A stretch of DNA of 64,000 nucleotides from Sphingobacteriales bacterium 39-19 (GTDB lineage Bacteria > Bacteroidota > Bacteroidia > Chitinophagales > Chitinophagaceae): positions 1 through 64,000 of the forward strand of contig MKTX01000010.1 of the NCBI GenBank assembly GCA_001898465.1, read 5' to 3'. Shown in pieces: positions 52,534 through 61,775 of the stretch; position 1 is the first letter of the stretch; each line of letters begins with the position of its first letter. The position numbers were made by a program, and so were the translations under genes. The notes under the pieces were generated by a model. That model did no database searches. It saw nothing but the letters and a program-made list of their open reading frames with translations, and was not told the DNA's origin.

Positions 52534-54447
52534 TCAGTTTTTAAAAAGTAAATGGGCATTTAATACTGTCCAAAATTTAAAACACTCTTCCATAGTCCAT
52601 TCACCAGATTTTGTTTTTGCAATTACCTGGTCACGAATCATCCTGCCATCCCAAATAGTACTGGAAATAAATTCAGTTGAGGAAACTTCATCGAGAATAA
52701 AACTTTTTAATTCCTGCTGAAACCAGGTTTTTAAAGGCGCATTAAATCCAGTTTTTAACTGCCGTGTTCTTACAAAGTCCGGAAGAACCACTTTCATGGC
52801 GTCCCTTAGAATTCGTTTGGTAAACCCATTTCCTAATTTACTGGCCATAGGTAAAGAAAATACATAAGTTACCAACCTGTAATCCAGAAAAGGCATCCTG
52901 ATTTCTATACTGTTTCTCATGGCACCCCTGTCGAAATTACGCAAGATAGTTGGCAAGGTAGTAAAATGAAAATCACTATACAATTGTGCTTCTGATCCCT
53001 TGAATCGTTCAGATATTACGGGGTTCGGCAGATCAATTCGATTTCTTAAGTCTGAGTGAAACCATTTATCTTTTAGCCCTGGCTGACTAAACTTACTCAT
53101 TAAACCCCTTGCCTTTCTCTGTGCAAAACGATAAGCCCGATTATGAAATTTCATTTTTTTCAAATAATGCAATTGCTCATCCGGCGGAAGCATTCCCAGG
53201 TAAATATTTTTTATTTCGCCGGCATACCCGGGATTATGAAGTTGATGTCCGTATGCATTCAGTACGTTATATGGATATCCATACATCATTTCATCTACAC
53301 CATGGCCGTCCATTGAAACGGTGATATTATGGCGTTTCATGGAGGCATATAAACTGTCAATAATAAACATAGGAGTTGCATTAATAGAGTCATGCTCCCT
53401 GATACTTAGCATCAGCTTTGATTGTAAATCTTTATAATCCTTCGTACAATCTACATAAATCGCCTCTCCATTTACATATTTCAATACTTCATCCGCATAC
53501 ATTCGTTCATCCTGTTCTGTGCCGGGAAATATGGCTACAAATGCACGTTGCCATTCATTAGGTACCCGGTAACATTTTTCTTTGGTTTTTGCGATGCTTC
53601 TTATAGTAGCAAAAACAGATGATGAATCTAATCCGCCACTTAATGCCGATGCAATATTTACATCACTTCTTAATCTGAGTTTTACAGCATCATGAAATAA
53701 TTCTTTAAAAGTATCCACCTGGTCATCATATGAACCGGGAACATCTACCAGGTGATCAGCAGTTTCCCACCATTTTACCTTCTGTATTTTTGCGTTTGGT
53801 TTTACAACTATATAGTGGCCGGGTCTTATTTGTTCAATCCCTTTAAAAATAGTTTTCCCCAACCCTTCTATGCCCCAACTATGTTGTATATTGTAAGAAA
53901 TCATGTCATCATCCGGCTGTCGTTTATAGCCGTCTATGTTTTTGAACTGAAGGGTTTCAGATCCAAAAATAAATTGTTTGCCCGGTTGATTCATATAATG
54001 CAAAGGCTTAATGCCAAAGCGATCACGAGCCAGCCATAATTCCTGGTTTAGCTCATCCCAAAGGGCAAAGGCCCAAAATCCATTAAATTTATGCAAACAA
54101 TCCTTGCCCCAAAAATGATATGCTCCCAATAATACTTCAGTATCAGAATCTGATTTGAATTGATAGCCCTTGTGAATTAATTCCTCTCTTAGTTCAGCGA
54201 AATTAAATATCTCACCATTATAAACCACCGACAATCTTCCATCTGCATAGTGCATAGGTTGAGATGCATTATCAGTAAGATCCAGAACAGATAATCTCCT
54301 GTGACCAAGGCCTATGTTTTCACTTTTATTAATCCACGCACCTTCCCCATTTGGCCCACGGTGAGCAATAGGATCAGTTAGGTTTTTAATTTCCTGTAAT
54401 TCTACTCTCTTTGAATTAAATCTTAATATTCCTGCTATCCCACACAT
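52534..54447 (-). CDS. Asparagine synthase-type glutamine amidotransferase
   Basis: 637 residues. The class II glutaminase domain starts with the catalytic Cys2 (MCGIAGIL), with AHRGPNGEG, NGEIFNFAELR and SDTEVLLGAY; the synthetase domain has the PP-loop SALSGGLDSSSVFA, and RIDLPNPV and SIEIRMPFLDYRLV near the end. In exosortase-linked polysaccharide loci, AsnB-like amidotransferases are regular members and probably amidate a sugar acid; here the locus also has an exosortase. It could still make asparagine. 10 bases after it comes the GT2 gene. Confidence 0.92.
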   Translation of the reverse strand: MCGIAGILRFNSKRVELQEIKNLTDPIAHRGPNGEGAWINKSENIGLGHRRLSVLDLTDNASQPMHYADGRLSVVYNGEIFNFAELREELIHKGYQFKSDSDTEVLLGAYHFWGKDCLHKFNGFWAFALWDELNQELWLARDRFGIKPLHYMNQPGKQFIFGSETLQFKNIDGYKRQPDDDMISYNIQHSWGIEGLGKTIFKGIEQIRPGHYIVVKPNAKIQKVKWWETADHLVDVPGSYDDQVDTFKELFHDAVKLRLRSDVNIASALSGGLDSSSVFATIRSIAKTKEKCYRVPNEWQRAFVAIFPGTEQDERMYADEVLKYVNGEAIYVDCTKDYKDLQSKLMLSIREHDSINATPMFIIDSLYASMKRHNITVSMDGHGVDEMMYGYPYNVLNAYGHQLHNPGYAGEIKNIYLGMLPPDEQLHYLKKMKFHNRAYRFAQRKARGLMSKFSQPGLKDKWFHSDLRNRIDLPNPVISERFKGSEAQLYSDFHFTTLPTILRNFDRGAMRNSIEIRMPFLDYRLVTYVFSLPMASKLGNGFTKRILRDAMKVVLPDFVRTRQLKTGFNAPLKTWFQQELKSFILDEVSSTEFISSTIWDGRMIRDQVIAKTKSGEWTMEECFKFWTVLNAHLLFKN

Positions 54448-54511
54448 AGTTTTTTTTATTTAAAGCGTCCGACTATAAACATAATGATTAGCATGTTTTA
54501 TTATTGAGGCA

Positions 54512-54760
54512 TCATGCTACCAGGTTCCTATTAGGATAATCCCCAAGATTTTTTTTATTCTCAAAAACCTGTATCCTATTATCTTTAAGTAAGTATGATT
54601 TGGCTATTGATACGGTATCATCATTAGAACAATCATCAACAATAATTAATTCCCAATTTTGGTAAGTTGAAGCAATCACAGACTCTATAGCTTCTGCAAT
54701 AAATGGCTGCCGGTTGTAAGCCGTCATCAGTACAGAAACGAGTGGACTATGTATGTTCAT
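54512..54760 (-). pseudogene. Truncated family 2 glycosyltransferase fragment
   Basis: 82 residues: only the first third of a GT2 enzyme (SPLVSVLMTAYNRQPFIAEA, WELIIVDDCSNDDTVSIAKS, NLGDYPNRN) and then a premature stop after NLVA. The catalytic DxD half is gone, so it cannot be active. Its closest relative in the window is the gene at 51666-52523; homology breaks at the same point, NRN, which indicates a duplication with deletion. Confidence 0.8.
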
Positions 54761-54831
54761 ATAAAAATTGTAAATGCATATAACATAAAAATACCATTCC
54801 CTGTAATTACGAAGATTTTATTTTCGGTTAT

Positions 54832-55691
54832 TTATTCGATGGTTACCAAAGGGAGGTCTTTAATCATTTCGAACTGACCTCCAAAATCCTTTTTAAAAAG
54901 CCGCATTTGGTGGATATTTTCTTTAAAATGGATAGAACGTATATTCTCCGGAACCGCTTCGCTAAATTCTCCGGCATTTATAAAAAAAGCATTAATACCA
55001 TTGGTTTCTACTGTTAAAAATTGGTAATTATATTGTGCAAATAAATTTTGCCAGTCCTTGATTGAAACACCGTAATATAGATATGGATGAGCCGTGTAAA
55101 ACATATTAAATGTGGAATTGTAAGGGATGGTGAGGCTTTTTTCAGGACCGAAAGCAGAATTATATTCCACAACAATTATTTTAGGCCTCAGCCCTGTTTC
55201 CAATAACATCCTGGCTATATAGTAATCCATGCCATCAATATCTATTGAAAATACATCCGGATTTTTATATAATGCTTTTTCATAAATTTGTTTTACAGTA
55301 GTTTCATCTACAAAAAGGTTCAGGCTTTCTACCAAAAATGGTTTAATAATTAAAGCGTCATGATGCCAATCTGCAATCCTGTATATTTTTTCACATGAGC
55401 CAAATAACTGCTATTATTTTCTAAACCATTTCCTGATCCGATTTCAATAAAGTATTTATTAGGCTCTTTTAAGCCTGACAGCAAATGATCAATGATACCA
55501 TCTTCCCCATTTTGACTGAACCCACTAAATTCCCAGGTCTCCGGTTTTACCGGGTCTATATTCCTGGTTGCTGCAGAAATAGCGCTCCTTGAAAAAGCAT
55601 TATTGAGCAGCAAATTCATGTAAATCCCCTTCGCATAATAATTAGCATCAACCGGGAATATTTTATTTTTAAAAAAAGATTTCAACTTCAT
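54832..55691 (-). pseudogene. FkbM-like methyltransferase split by a frameshift
   Basis: Two frames read as one protein. The first, 113 residues from 55691, has FSGFSQNGEDGIIDHLLSGL and YFIEIGSGNGLENNSSYLA, then changes meaning after YTGLQI and stops at 55350. The second, open from about base 55370, continues with WHHDALIIKPFLVESLNLFV, then DVFSIDIDGMDYYIARMLLE and KIIVVEYNSAFGPEKSL, the normal rest of the family. Joining them needs a one-base (mod 3) shift near 55360-55370, for example loss of four bases from a short ATTG repeat. A read error is possible. No start of its own is needed for the second part. If real, the methyltransferase is inactive. Confidence 0.75.
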
Positions 55692-55703
55692 AATCCTTCT
55701 GTT

Positions 55704-56933
55704 TTAATGGGCTATTGCCAGGTAATTTGCCAATGATTCACCAATGATGTCCCAGCTATATTTAGTTTCCACCAATTGCCTGGCATTGCTGCTTATTAAA
55801 GAACTTTTACCCGGATGATTCGTTAACTGTATAATTTTATTTGCAAATTCAATTGCATCATCTGCAATGAGGGCATGTATTTCATTTACAGATTCAATGC
55901 CTTCAATCCCGATACTTGTAGTAACAACAGGGTTACCTAAACTCATTGCTTCTAATATTTTAAACCGGGTTCCGCTTCCATTTAATAAAGGGGCAATTGC
56001 GATATTACATTTCCTGTACCAGGGCTCCACGTCTTCTACTTCGCCTATAAAATTTACGGTTGGGTCATTCAGCATGTCATGATAGTCTTGCCTGTTGCCC
56101 CGGCCTACTACACATAATACTTTACCTGGCAATTGCTGCATGACCAATGGCCATACCGTTTTGTAAAACCAAAGTAAACCTGTTTTATTGGGCTCATAAT
56201 CCAGGCTTCCGCAAAACAGGATGTTATTTAATTGTTCCGGAGAAATATTAATAGAATGAGTAAGCAAGGTTGTATCAATACCATTTGGCAATACATAGCC
56301 CAGGGGTATTTTTTCCCGGTTCATTTCAGTAAAAATATCCAAATCTACCTGGCTGCAACAGAAAATACCATCTACAATCTTATATAGGTTTTTTTCTACC
56401 CGTAATATATCATCAGCTTCCTTTTGCTGGGTTGCCGTTTTATTTACATTTCGCTGAGCCAGTAAAGATTCTACATTATAAGCATTAAAAAATATGGCCG
56501 CCTTGCTATTATATTTCCTTATCCAGGAAGCATAATAAGTTAATTGTAAATTCTCCAGGATTATATAATCAAATTGCTGCCTGCTTAAAAGTTTGTTTAA
56601 AATGGGGTACATCTTTAAAAAAGAGCTGTCAGTATTCCTATTCAAATCCTTAATGATAAATCTATATTTCAAGGCATTACCTGTACGGGCGGGCAAGAAA
56701 GAAAAAATATCTTTCGGCGCTATTTCATCATATGTAGAATAAACCGATGCACGGGCTATGGCAGGATAACTGGCCGTTCCCGATAATAAATCTTCCTTGC
56801 GGGTATGGGTAACTGCTGTAACATCAAAATATTTAGAAAGTTGGTGAAAAACATGAAAGCACCTGTGCATCCCCCCATTTCTGGGCGGATAGATGTTTTC
56901 AAAAGGCATAATCATTAAAATCTTCCTTTTCAT
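55704..56933 (-). CDS. Family 4 glycosyltransferase
   Basis: 409 residues, GT-B fold: ILMIMPFENIYPPRNGGMHR at the start, VLPNGIDTTLLTHSI, ILFCGSLDYEPNKTGLLWFY and the donor motif RFKILEAMSLGNPVVTTSIG, with GIEGIESVNEIHALIADDA. It is close in layout to the gene at 57935-59287, which suggests paralogues. It overlaps the gmd gene by four bases. Confidence 0.92.
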   Translation of the reverse strand: MKRKILMIMPFENIYPPRNGGMHRCFHVFHQLSKYFDVTAVTHTRKEDLLSGTASYPAIARASVYSTYDEIAPKDIFSFLPARTGNALKYRFIIKDLNRNTDSSFLKMYPILNKLLSRQQFDYIILENLQLTYYASWIRKYNSKAAIFFNAYNVESLLAQRNVNKTATQQKEADDILRVEKNLYKIVDGIFCCSQVDLDIFTEMNREKIPLGYVLPNGIDTTLLTHSINISPEQLNNILFCGSLDYEPNKTGLLWFYKTVWPLVMQQLPGKVLCVVGRGNRQDYHDMLNDPTVNFIGEVEDVEPWYRKCNIAIAPLLNGSGTRFKILEAMSLGNPVVTTSIGIEGIESVNEIHALIADDAIEFANKIIQLTNHPGKSSLISSNARQLVETKYSWDIIGESLANYLAIAH

Positions 56934-57901
56934 TTCTCAATAAGTTTTTGAAACTTCAATTCTTCCTGCAGCAATATATCCAGCACATCAGAAAACCGGT
57001 AATTATAATCCCAGCCCAGCTCTGATTTTGCTTTGGTATTATCACCATATATATCTTCTATTTCGGTAGGCCTTAGTAATGCAGGCAATACTTCCACGCA
57101 ATTCATAGAAAGGCCTAAGCGATCAAATATAAATTCAATTACAAATTTCAAAGAAACGGATTCGCCGGAGCAAATTAAATAATCAGAAGGATTTTGTTGT
57201 TGTATCATCAGCCACATCGCTTCTACATATTTTGGAGCATAACCAAAATCACGCTTTAAATTGATATTCCCTACAAACAACTTTTCTTTATGCTTATACT
57301 TGATATCTATGGCGCCTAATATTACTTTTTTTACAAAGAAAGATGGCTTCCTTAAAAAAGATTCATGGTTGAATAAAACACCGCAACAGGTAAATAAATT
57401 ATAGGCTTCCCTGTAATTGGTGGTTATCCAATGGGCTGAGGCTTTAGATACGGCATAAGGACTTAAGGGGTGCATGGGTGTGTTTTCCTTAATAGGCAGT
57501 GTATCTACTTTACCATACATTTCGCTGCTGGATGCCTGGTAAAAACGGGTAGGATAGCCAATTATTTTAATAGCTTCCAGCAAATTTAATACAGAGATGA
57601 TATTAAACTGTATTGTGCCTATGGGTTGAAAAAAAGATTCGCCTACCGAACTCTGGGCTGCCAGGTTATACACTTCATCCGGCTGGTATTTTTTAAACAG
57701 GGTTATGATTTGGGTAAGGTCATGCAAATCACAATTTTCAAATATAATTTGATGGGTTATACCCAGGTAATCAAAGCCGGTGTAATTAATTTCACCGGAG
57801 CTTCTTACCATACCAATAATACGATAGTCTTTCTCAATTAAAAATTTAGCAAGATACTTCCCATCCTGGCCTGTAATTCCTGTTATAAATGCTGTCTTCA
57901 A
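56930..57901 (-). CDS. gmd: GDP-mannose 4,6-dehydratase
   Basis: 323 residues, SDR fold. TAFITGITGQDGKYLAKFL with the NADP site, HQIIFENCDLHDLTQI, PDEVYNLAAQSSVGESF, the catalytic SSSEMYGK (Ser/Thr, Glu) and SPYAVSKASAHW with Tyr and Lys, then GVLFNHESFLRKPSF, the Gmd-specific loop. The product GDP-4-keto-6-deoxymannose leads to GDP-fucose, GDP-rhamnose or GDP-perosamine; no fcl or rmd gene follows, so the final sugar is open. A GT11-like gene is in the left block. Confidence 0.88.
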   Translation of the reverse strand: MKTAFITGITGQDGKYLAKFLIEKDYRIIGMVRSSGEINYTGFDYLGITHQIIFENCDLHDLTQIITLFKKYQPDEVYNLAAQSSVGESFFQPIGTIQFNIISVLNLLEAIKIIGYPTRFYQASSSEMYGKVDTLPIKENTPMHPLSPYAVSKASAHWITTNYREAYNLFTCCGVLFNHESFLRKPSFFVKKVILGAIDIKYKHKEKLFVGNINLKRDFGYAPKYVEAMWLMIQQQNPSDYLICSGESVSLKFVIEFIFDRLGLSMNCVEVLPALLRPTEIEDIYGDNTKAKSELGWDYNYRFSDVLDILLQEELKFQKLIEK

Positions 57902-57934
57902 ATTTATTTTTAAAATTTTTATTAAGAAATGGTT

Positions 57935-59287
57935 TTAATTAAAAACGATCTCATTCATATCGCTTCCAATTTTTTCCCAGGAATACCAATTCTTCACCCA
58001 TGTATTGAGGTTTGAGGCCAGGGAATTTCGCATTTCTTTATTCACGATTAATAAATTTATGGCCCGGGCAAATTCCACTTCATTGTCGGCAAGCATAATA
58101 CAAGAGCTATTTAAGTTATCAAGCCCTTCTGCACCCCGCTGTGTACTTACTACAGGCAGCCCCATGGCTGCAGCCTCCAATATTTTTAACCGGGTGCCAC
58201 CACCTAATTGCAGGGGCACTATATACACAGAGGCTTCACTGAAATATGGCCGTATATCCGGTGGGTTTGCTACTACCCGGATATTCGGATGGGTTTCAAT
58301 GAGCAGTTTATCGGCATGTTTCCCGGCGATGGTAAAAGTAAGCTGCGGATGCTGCTCTAATACCAGGGGGAATATTTTAGTAATAAACCATTTTACGGCT
58401 TGCTGATTTGGAAAATAGTTCATAGTTCCGGTAAATAATAATGACATACCCACATGATCATTTACTTCCGATGTAAAATAATGTGTATCCACTCCATTAG
58501 GCACTACAAAAACAGTAGCCTCCTTTACCAGGGAAAGATAAGTTTGCCGGTCTTTTGCAGAGCAACAAAAAACTTTGTCGGATAAGATCAGGCTTTGCTT
58601 TTCTGACTCTTTCATGGATTTATATTGCACGTAAAGCCAGGCCCTGTTTTTAAAGTGTGTTTCAAAACTTAGGGATTGCTGCAAAACATCAAATTCCACG
58701 TTATGGGCATTACTGAGTATGGTATGGCCAGAAATATTAAATTTTTTATGGAATGCTGGAAGAAAATAATTGAAATCAAAAAAAAGGATCTTGCCTTTTG
58801 TTTTTAATAGCCTGCTGATCTCTTCTTTTAGCTCATTCATACTGCCTTGTGCCTGGTACACTTCTAAAGGATATGTATTTCTTACTGCAAACCAGGGAAA
58901 TAACCAGAAAAAGAATATATTATTAAAGACTGAAAATAAATGAGCCGGGTTTCTCTTAAAATACATAAGCCAGCCGTTTAATTCATAACTACTCATTAAA
59001 AAAGGCAGCAGCAATTTAACGGTGGTTTTGATCTTGCTAAGTCCGGAACTTTTTTTTACTGTAAGCGCTTCATCAAAATACAATATTTTAGTGCAAACCT
59101 GTTTTAATAATAAAAGCTCACCTGCTTGTAATGAATTTAAGACTACCAGGGTTACATTCCCCTTTTGTGCCAGTGATTTTAATATATGATACGACCGGGT
59201 GCCTCCCCCAATGGGGGGCAGGGGTACTGAATGCGTAATAAAAACAATATCTTTTTCATGACCTGCTGTACTTCCCGGGTGCATCAT
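57935..59287 (-). CDS. Family 4 glycosyltransferase
   Basis: 450 residues, GT-B fold: IVFITHSVPLPPIGGGTRSY with the GGG loop, VVPNGVDTHYFTSE, LLFTGTMNYFPNQQAVKWFI and the donor site GGTRLKILEAAAMGLPVVST with QRGAEGLDNLNSSC. Longer than its paralogue at 55704 because of an N-terminal insertion (residues 90-150). Four-base overlap with the following GT2 gene start. Confidence 0.9.
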   Translation of the reverse strand: MMHPGSTAGHEKDIVFITHSVPLPPIGGGTRSYHILKSLAQKGNVTLVVLNSLQAGELLLLKQVCTKILYFDEALTVKKSSGLSKIKTTVKLLLPFLMSSYELNGWLMYFKRNPAHLFSVFNNIFFFWLFPWFAVRNTYPLEVYQAQGSMNELKEEISRLLKTKGKILFFDFNYFLPAFHKKFNISGHTILSNAHNVEFDVLQQSLSFETHFKNRAWLYVQYKSMKESEKQSLILSDKVFCCSAKDRQTYLSLVKEATVFVVPNGVDTHYFTSEVNDHVGMSLLFTGTMNYFPNQQAVKWFITKIFPLVLEQHPQLTFTIAGKHADKLLIETHPNIRVVANPPDIRPYFSEASVYIVPLQLGGGTRLKILEAAAMGLPVVSTQRGAEGLDNLNSSCIMLADNEVEFARAINLLIVNKEMRNSLASNLNTWVKNWYSWEKIGSDMNEIVFN

Positions 59288-60270
59288 CCGTGTATTGTTT
59301 TATTCTTTACCAGGTTTTGTTTATACCTGTATATCCATATTATTACTGCCATATTGAAACCCAGTAATTTTCTTAAATACCTGAATTTAGATGAATTAAA
59401 AATGGGAAGTAAAGGATGTAACCTATATACCTCTTTCAATAAAGCCGAAAGTTCCCGATAACGGCTACCCGGGTATTCTCCTAAAAACCACATATAATTT
59501 TTCACAATACCTTGCTGTATATTATTTGTAAACTGCTTTTTCTCTAAAAGTAATTTTTCCCATTTTTGATAAAACCGGATGGCATCAAATAAATTGGCCT
59601 TATTCGCAATCCTTTCCGTATCATGTACTCTCCATAAACCACAATTAAGCGATGCATACCCAAAACGCCCCCCGGCTAAAACTCCTCTTAAATGAAAATC
59701 AATTTCCTGGTTTCGTTTGATGGTAATATCCCAGTCGCCAATTTTTTTGATAAGAGCTGAACGCATTAAAATCGCAAAATTCGCAATGCATCTTTCCGCC
59801 AGAAACTGCTCAACAAGATTATCATTTTTGTAAGCAAATATTCTTTCTTTATTTTCTATTGTACCCTTTTCCCAATCCCCAAATACTCCATCACAATTTG
59901 TGTGCTCATTCAAAAAAGATACCTGCTTCTCAATTTTATCCGGGTATAATAAATCATCAGAATCTAAATACTGAATAAACGCTCCCTTTGCAGCCGCCGT
60001 GCCCGTATTTCGGGCTACCTGTGAACCGGCATTTTGCTGCCGGATGTATTTTAGCGTAAAGGATCCGGTATTTTCTTTAATCAATTCGTTTACTACTTCT
60101 TTGGTATTGTCGGTAGAACCATCATCTACTACAATACACTCAATGGGGCGGTAGGTTTGTGCTATTACCGATTCAATCGATTCTTTTACTAAACTATCCC
60201 GGTTATAAGTGGGTATTATAACAGAAACCAAATGCTTTGTAAAATCTCTTTCTAAAAACCGGGGTTCCAT
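59284..60270 (-). CDS. Family 2 glycosyltransferase
   Basis: 328 residues, GT-A fold: HLVSVIIPTYNRDSLVKESI, CIVVDDGSTDNTKEVV, NAGSQVARNTGTAAAKGAFI and QYLDSDDLLYPDKI (DxD form DSDD). C-terminal part has the KRNQEIDFHLRGVLAG acceptor region. Function in the glycan unknown. Confidence 0.9.
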   Translation of the reverse strand: MEPRFLERDFTKHLVSVIIPTYNRDSLVKESIESVIAQTYRPIECIVVDDGSTDNTKEVVNELIKENTGSFTLKYIRQQNAGSQVARNTGTAAAKGAFIQYLDSDDLLYPDKIEKQVSFLNEHTNCDGVFGDWEKGTIENKERIFAYKNDNLVEQFLAERCIANFAILMRSALIKKIGDWDITIKRNQEIDFHLRGVLAGGRFGYASLNCGLWRVHDTERIANKANLFDAIRFYQKWEKLLLEKKQFTNNIQQGIVKNYMWFLGEYPGSRYRELSALLKEVYRLHPLLPIFNSSKFRYLRKLLGFNMAVIIWIYRYKQNLVKNKTIHG

Positions 60271-60311
60271 ATAAAATTAAATGTGATCATTCGAAAAATT
60301 AAAAATCGGTT

Positions 60312-61742
60312 TTATGCAATTTTGTTTTTACCGGTTGAAAGAAATTCAATGAATTGATCCGGCTCTTTTAATAACGCCATCTCTCCCTGTTGAATATATG
60401 GCTCAAATATAGCCTCTGCAAATAATTCATTAAAACAGGCTGCCGGTAAATTAAATTCCAACGCATCAATTAAAGTACTGGACCCGTCTGATAAAAAAAA
60501 ATGCGATATATGCAATAGATCAAATAACGCTATTTGTGAGCAGATTTCATGATCTAAATTTGTTAATGACACTTCCAGCTGCCTGAGATGATCCACCAAT
60601 TTTTTATGATGCCGTGGATGGCTGCGAAAGCAAAAAAAAAATTCCTCTGTAGAATCTAATTTGGTTAAGGTATTCACTAACCAGTCAGGAATATGATACG
60701 TGGTTAATCCAAAACTCACAATCTTCTTTGTCCCGGCCTTAAGCTGTAAATTGCTAATACTTTCACTCTTTTGACCCTTGCCATATTTTTCCCAGATTAC
60801 ATAATTGGGCGAATGGTTAATATATTTTAAAAGCGGGCCATATTTCCACCTGGTTTTTAATGTATGAAAAAGGGGCTCGGTATAGTAATGCAGTTCATCA
60901 CAAATAAAACTATTCCCTATCTTTTCATACTGATATTGATAACCATAATGAGAGGGATATATAATGCCATGCTGTTGTTCGATAACTTTTATTTTTAGCT
61001 TTTTAGCTGCACCTATTAAGCCCAGGCTAAATTCATTATACGAATCGTATAAATAAATATTAGCAGGTTTCCATTCATTTAATAGCCACAAAAAAAAACA
61101 ATAGTAATGATAGGTTCTTTGCAGTGTGTCTTTTACAAATACAAATACTTTGGCTTCAAGATGGGTTTCCAGGAAATTGATAAAGGGGGTGGGAAAACAG
61201 GATTTTATTTTATGATGCTGCAGATAGGTTAATATCCATGGGTTTATTATTATGGGTGTATAAAAAGCCTGCTGTGATTTGTTATAGCCGTTGCCTGACA
61301 AAAATATACCGGTTACATTTTTTTCTGTAAGATTTATATTATCACCGAAAGTATTGAAGTATTTTCCATTGTAGCAGGCATTATAATTTCCCTGCAAAAA
61401 ATTCAAAGGATTACCGGCGACCCTCTTTTTATAGCCAATAATAGTACTCAACAGCCGGTAATAACGGTATGCCGCCTGGTACTTACGAATCACCTGGCTG
61501 CATTTAAACCGGATCTTAAATGCAAGTGTGGGTACGGGTGATTCCCCTTTTTTTTCAATTACCGGTTTTGATGCATGGATAGCCGCATGCCGGTAATAAT
61601 GAGCAATATTGATATTGATAGGGTGTAACCAATTCATGCCTTCGTACAGGAAAACATGAGGATCCTTTATTTTTTGGTTTAGTTCTGCCACTATTTCCTG
61701 TAACGCAACAGGATCTATTGTGGATTCCATTTTCTCAGTCAT
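60312..61742 (-). CDS. Unrecognised GT-B-like protein of the glycan locus
   Basis: 476 residues without a family I can name. A long N-terminal half (MNWLHPININIAHYYRHAAI, then LSGNGYNKSQQAFYTPIIIN) is followed by a part with IKVIEQQHGIIYPSHYGY, FGLTTYHIPDWL and FFLSDGSSTLIDALEFNLPA. The EQQHG and DGSSTLIDAL elements resemble the C-terminal donor half of GT-B polysaccharide synthetases such as sialyl-, CDP-glycerol- or LipB/KpsS-type enzymes. Situated next to pseI, it may handle a nonulosonate. No signal or membrane segment. It lies 33 bases after pseI. Confidence 0.7.
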   Translation of the reverse strand: MTEKMESTIDPVALQEIVAELNQKIKDPHVFLYEGMNWLHPININIAHYYRHAAIHASKPVIEKKGESPVPTLAFKIRFKCSQVIRKYQAAYRYYRLLSTIIGYKKRVAGNPLNFLQGNYNACYNGKYFNTFGDNINLTEKNVTGIFLSGNGYNKSQQAFYTPIIINPWILTYLQHHKIKSCFPTPFINFLETHLEAKVFVFVKDTLQRTYHYYCFFLWLLNEWKPANIYLYDSYNEFSLGLIGAAKKLKIKVIEQQHGIIYPSHYGYQYQYEKIGNSFICDELHYYTEPLFHTLKTRWKYGPLLKYINHSPNYVIWEKYGKGQKSESISNLQLKAGTKKIVSFGLTTYHIPDWLVNTLTKLDSTEEFFFCFRSHPRHHKKLVDHLRQLEVSLTNLDHEICSQIALFDLLHISHFFLSDGSSTLIDALEFNLPAACFNELFAEAIFEPYIQQGEMALLKEPDQFIEFLSTGKNKIA

Positions 61743-61775
61743 ACCTTAGCGTAGCCCATTAATAATATAGAAAAA

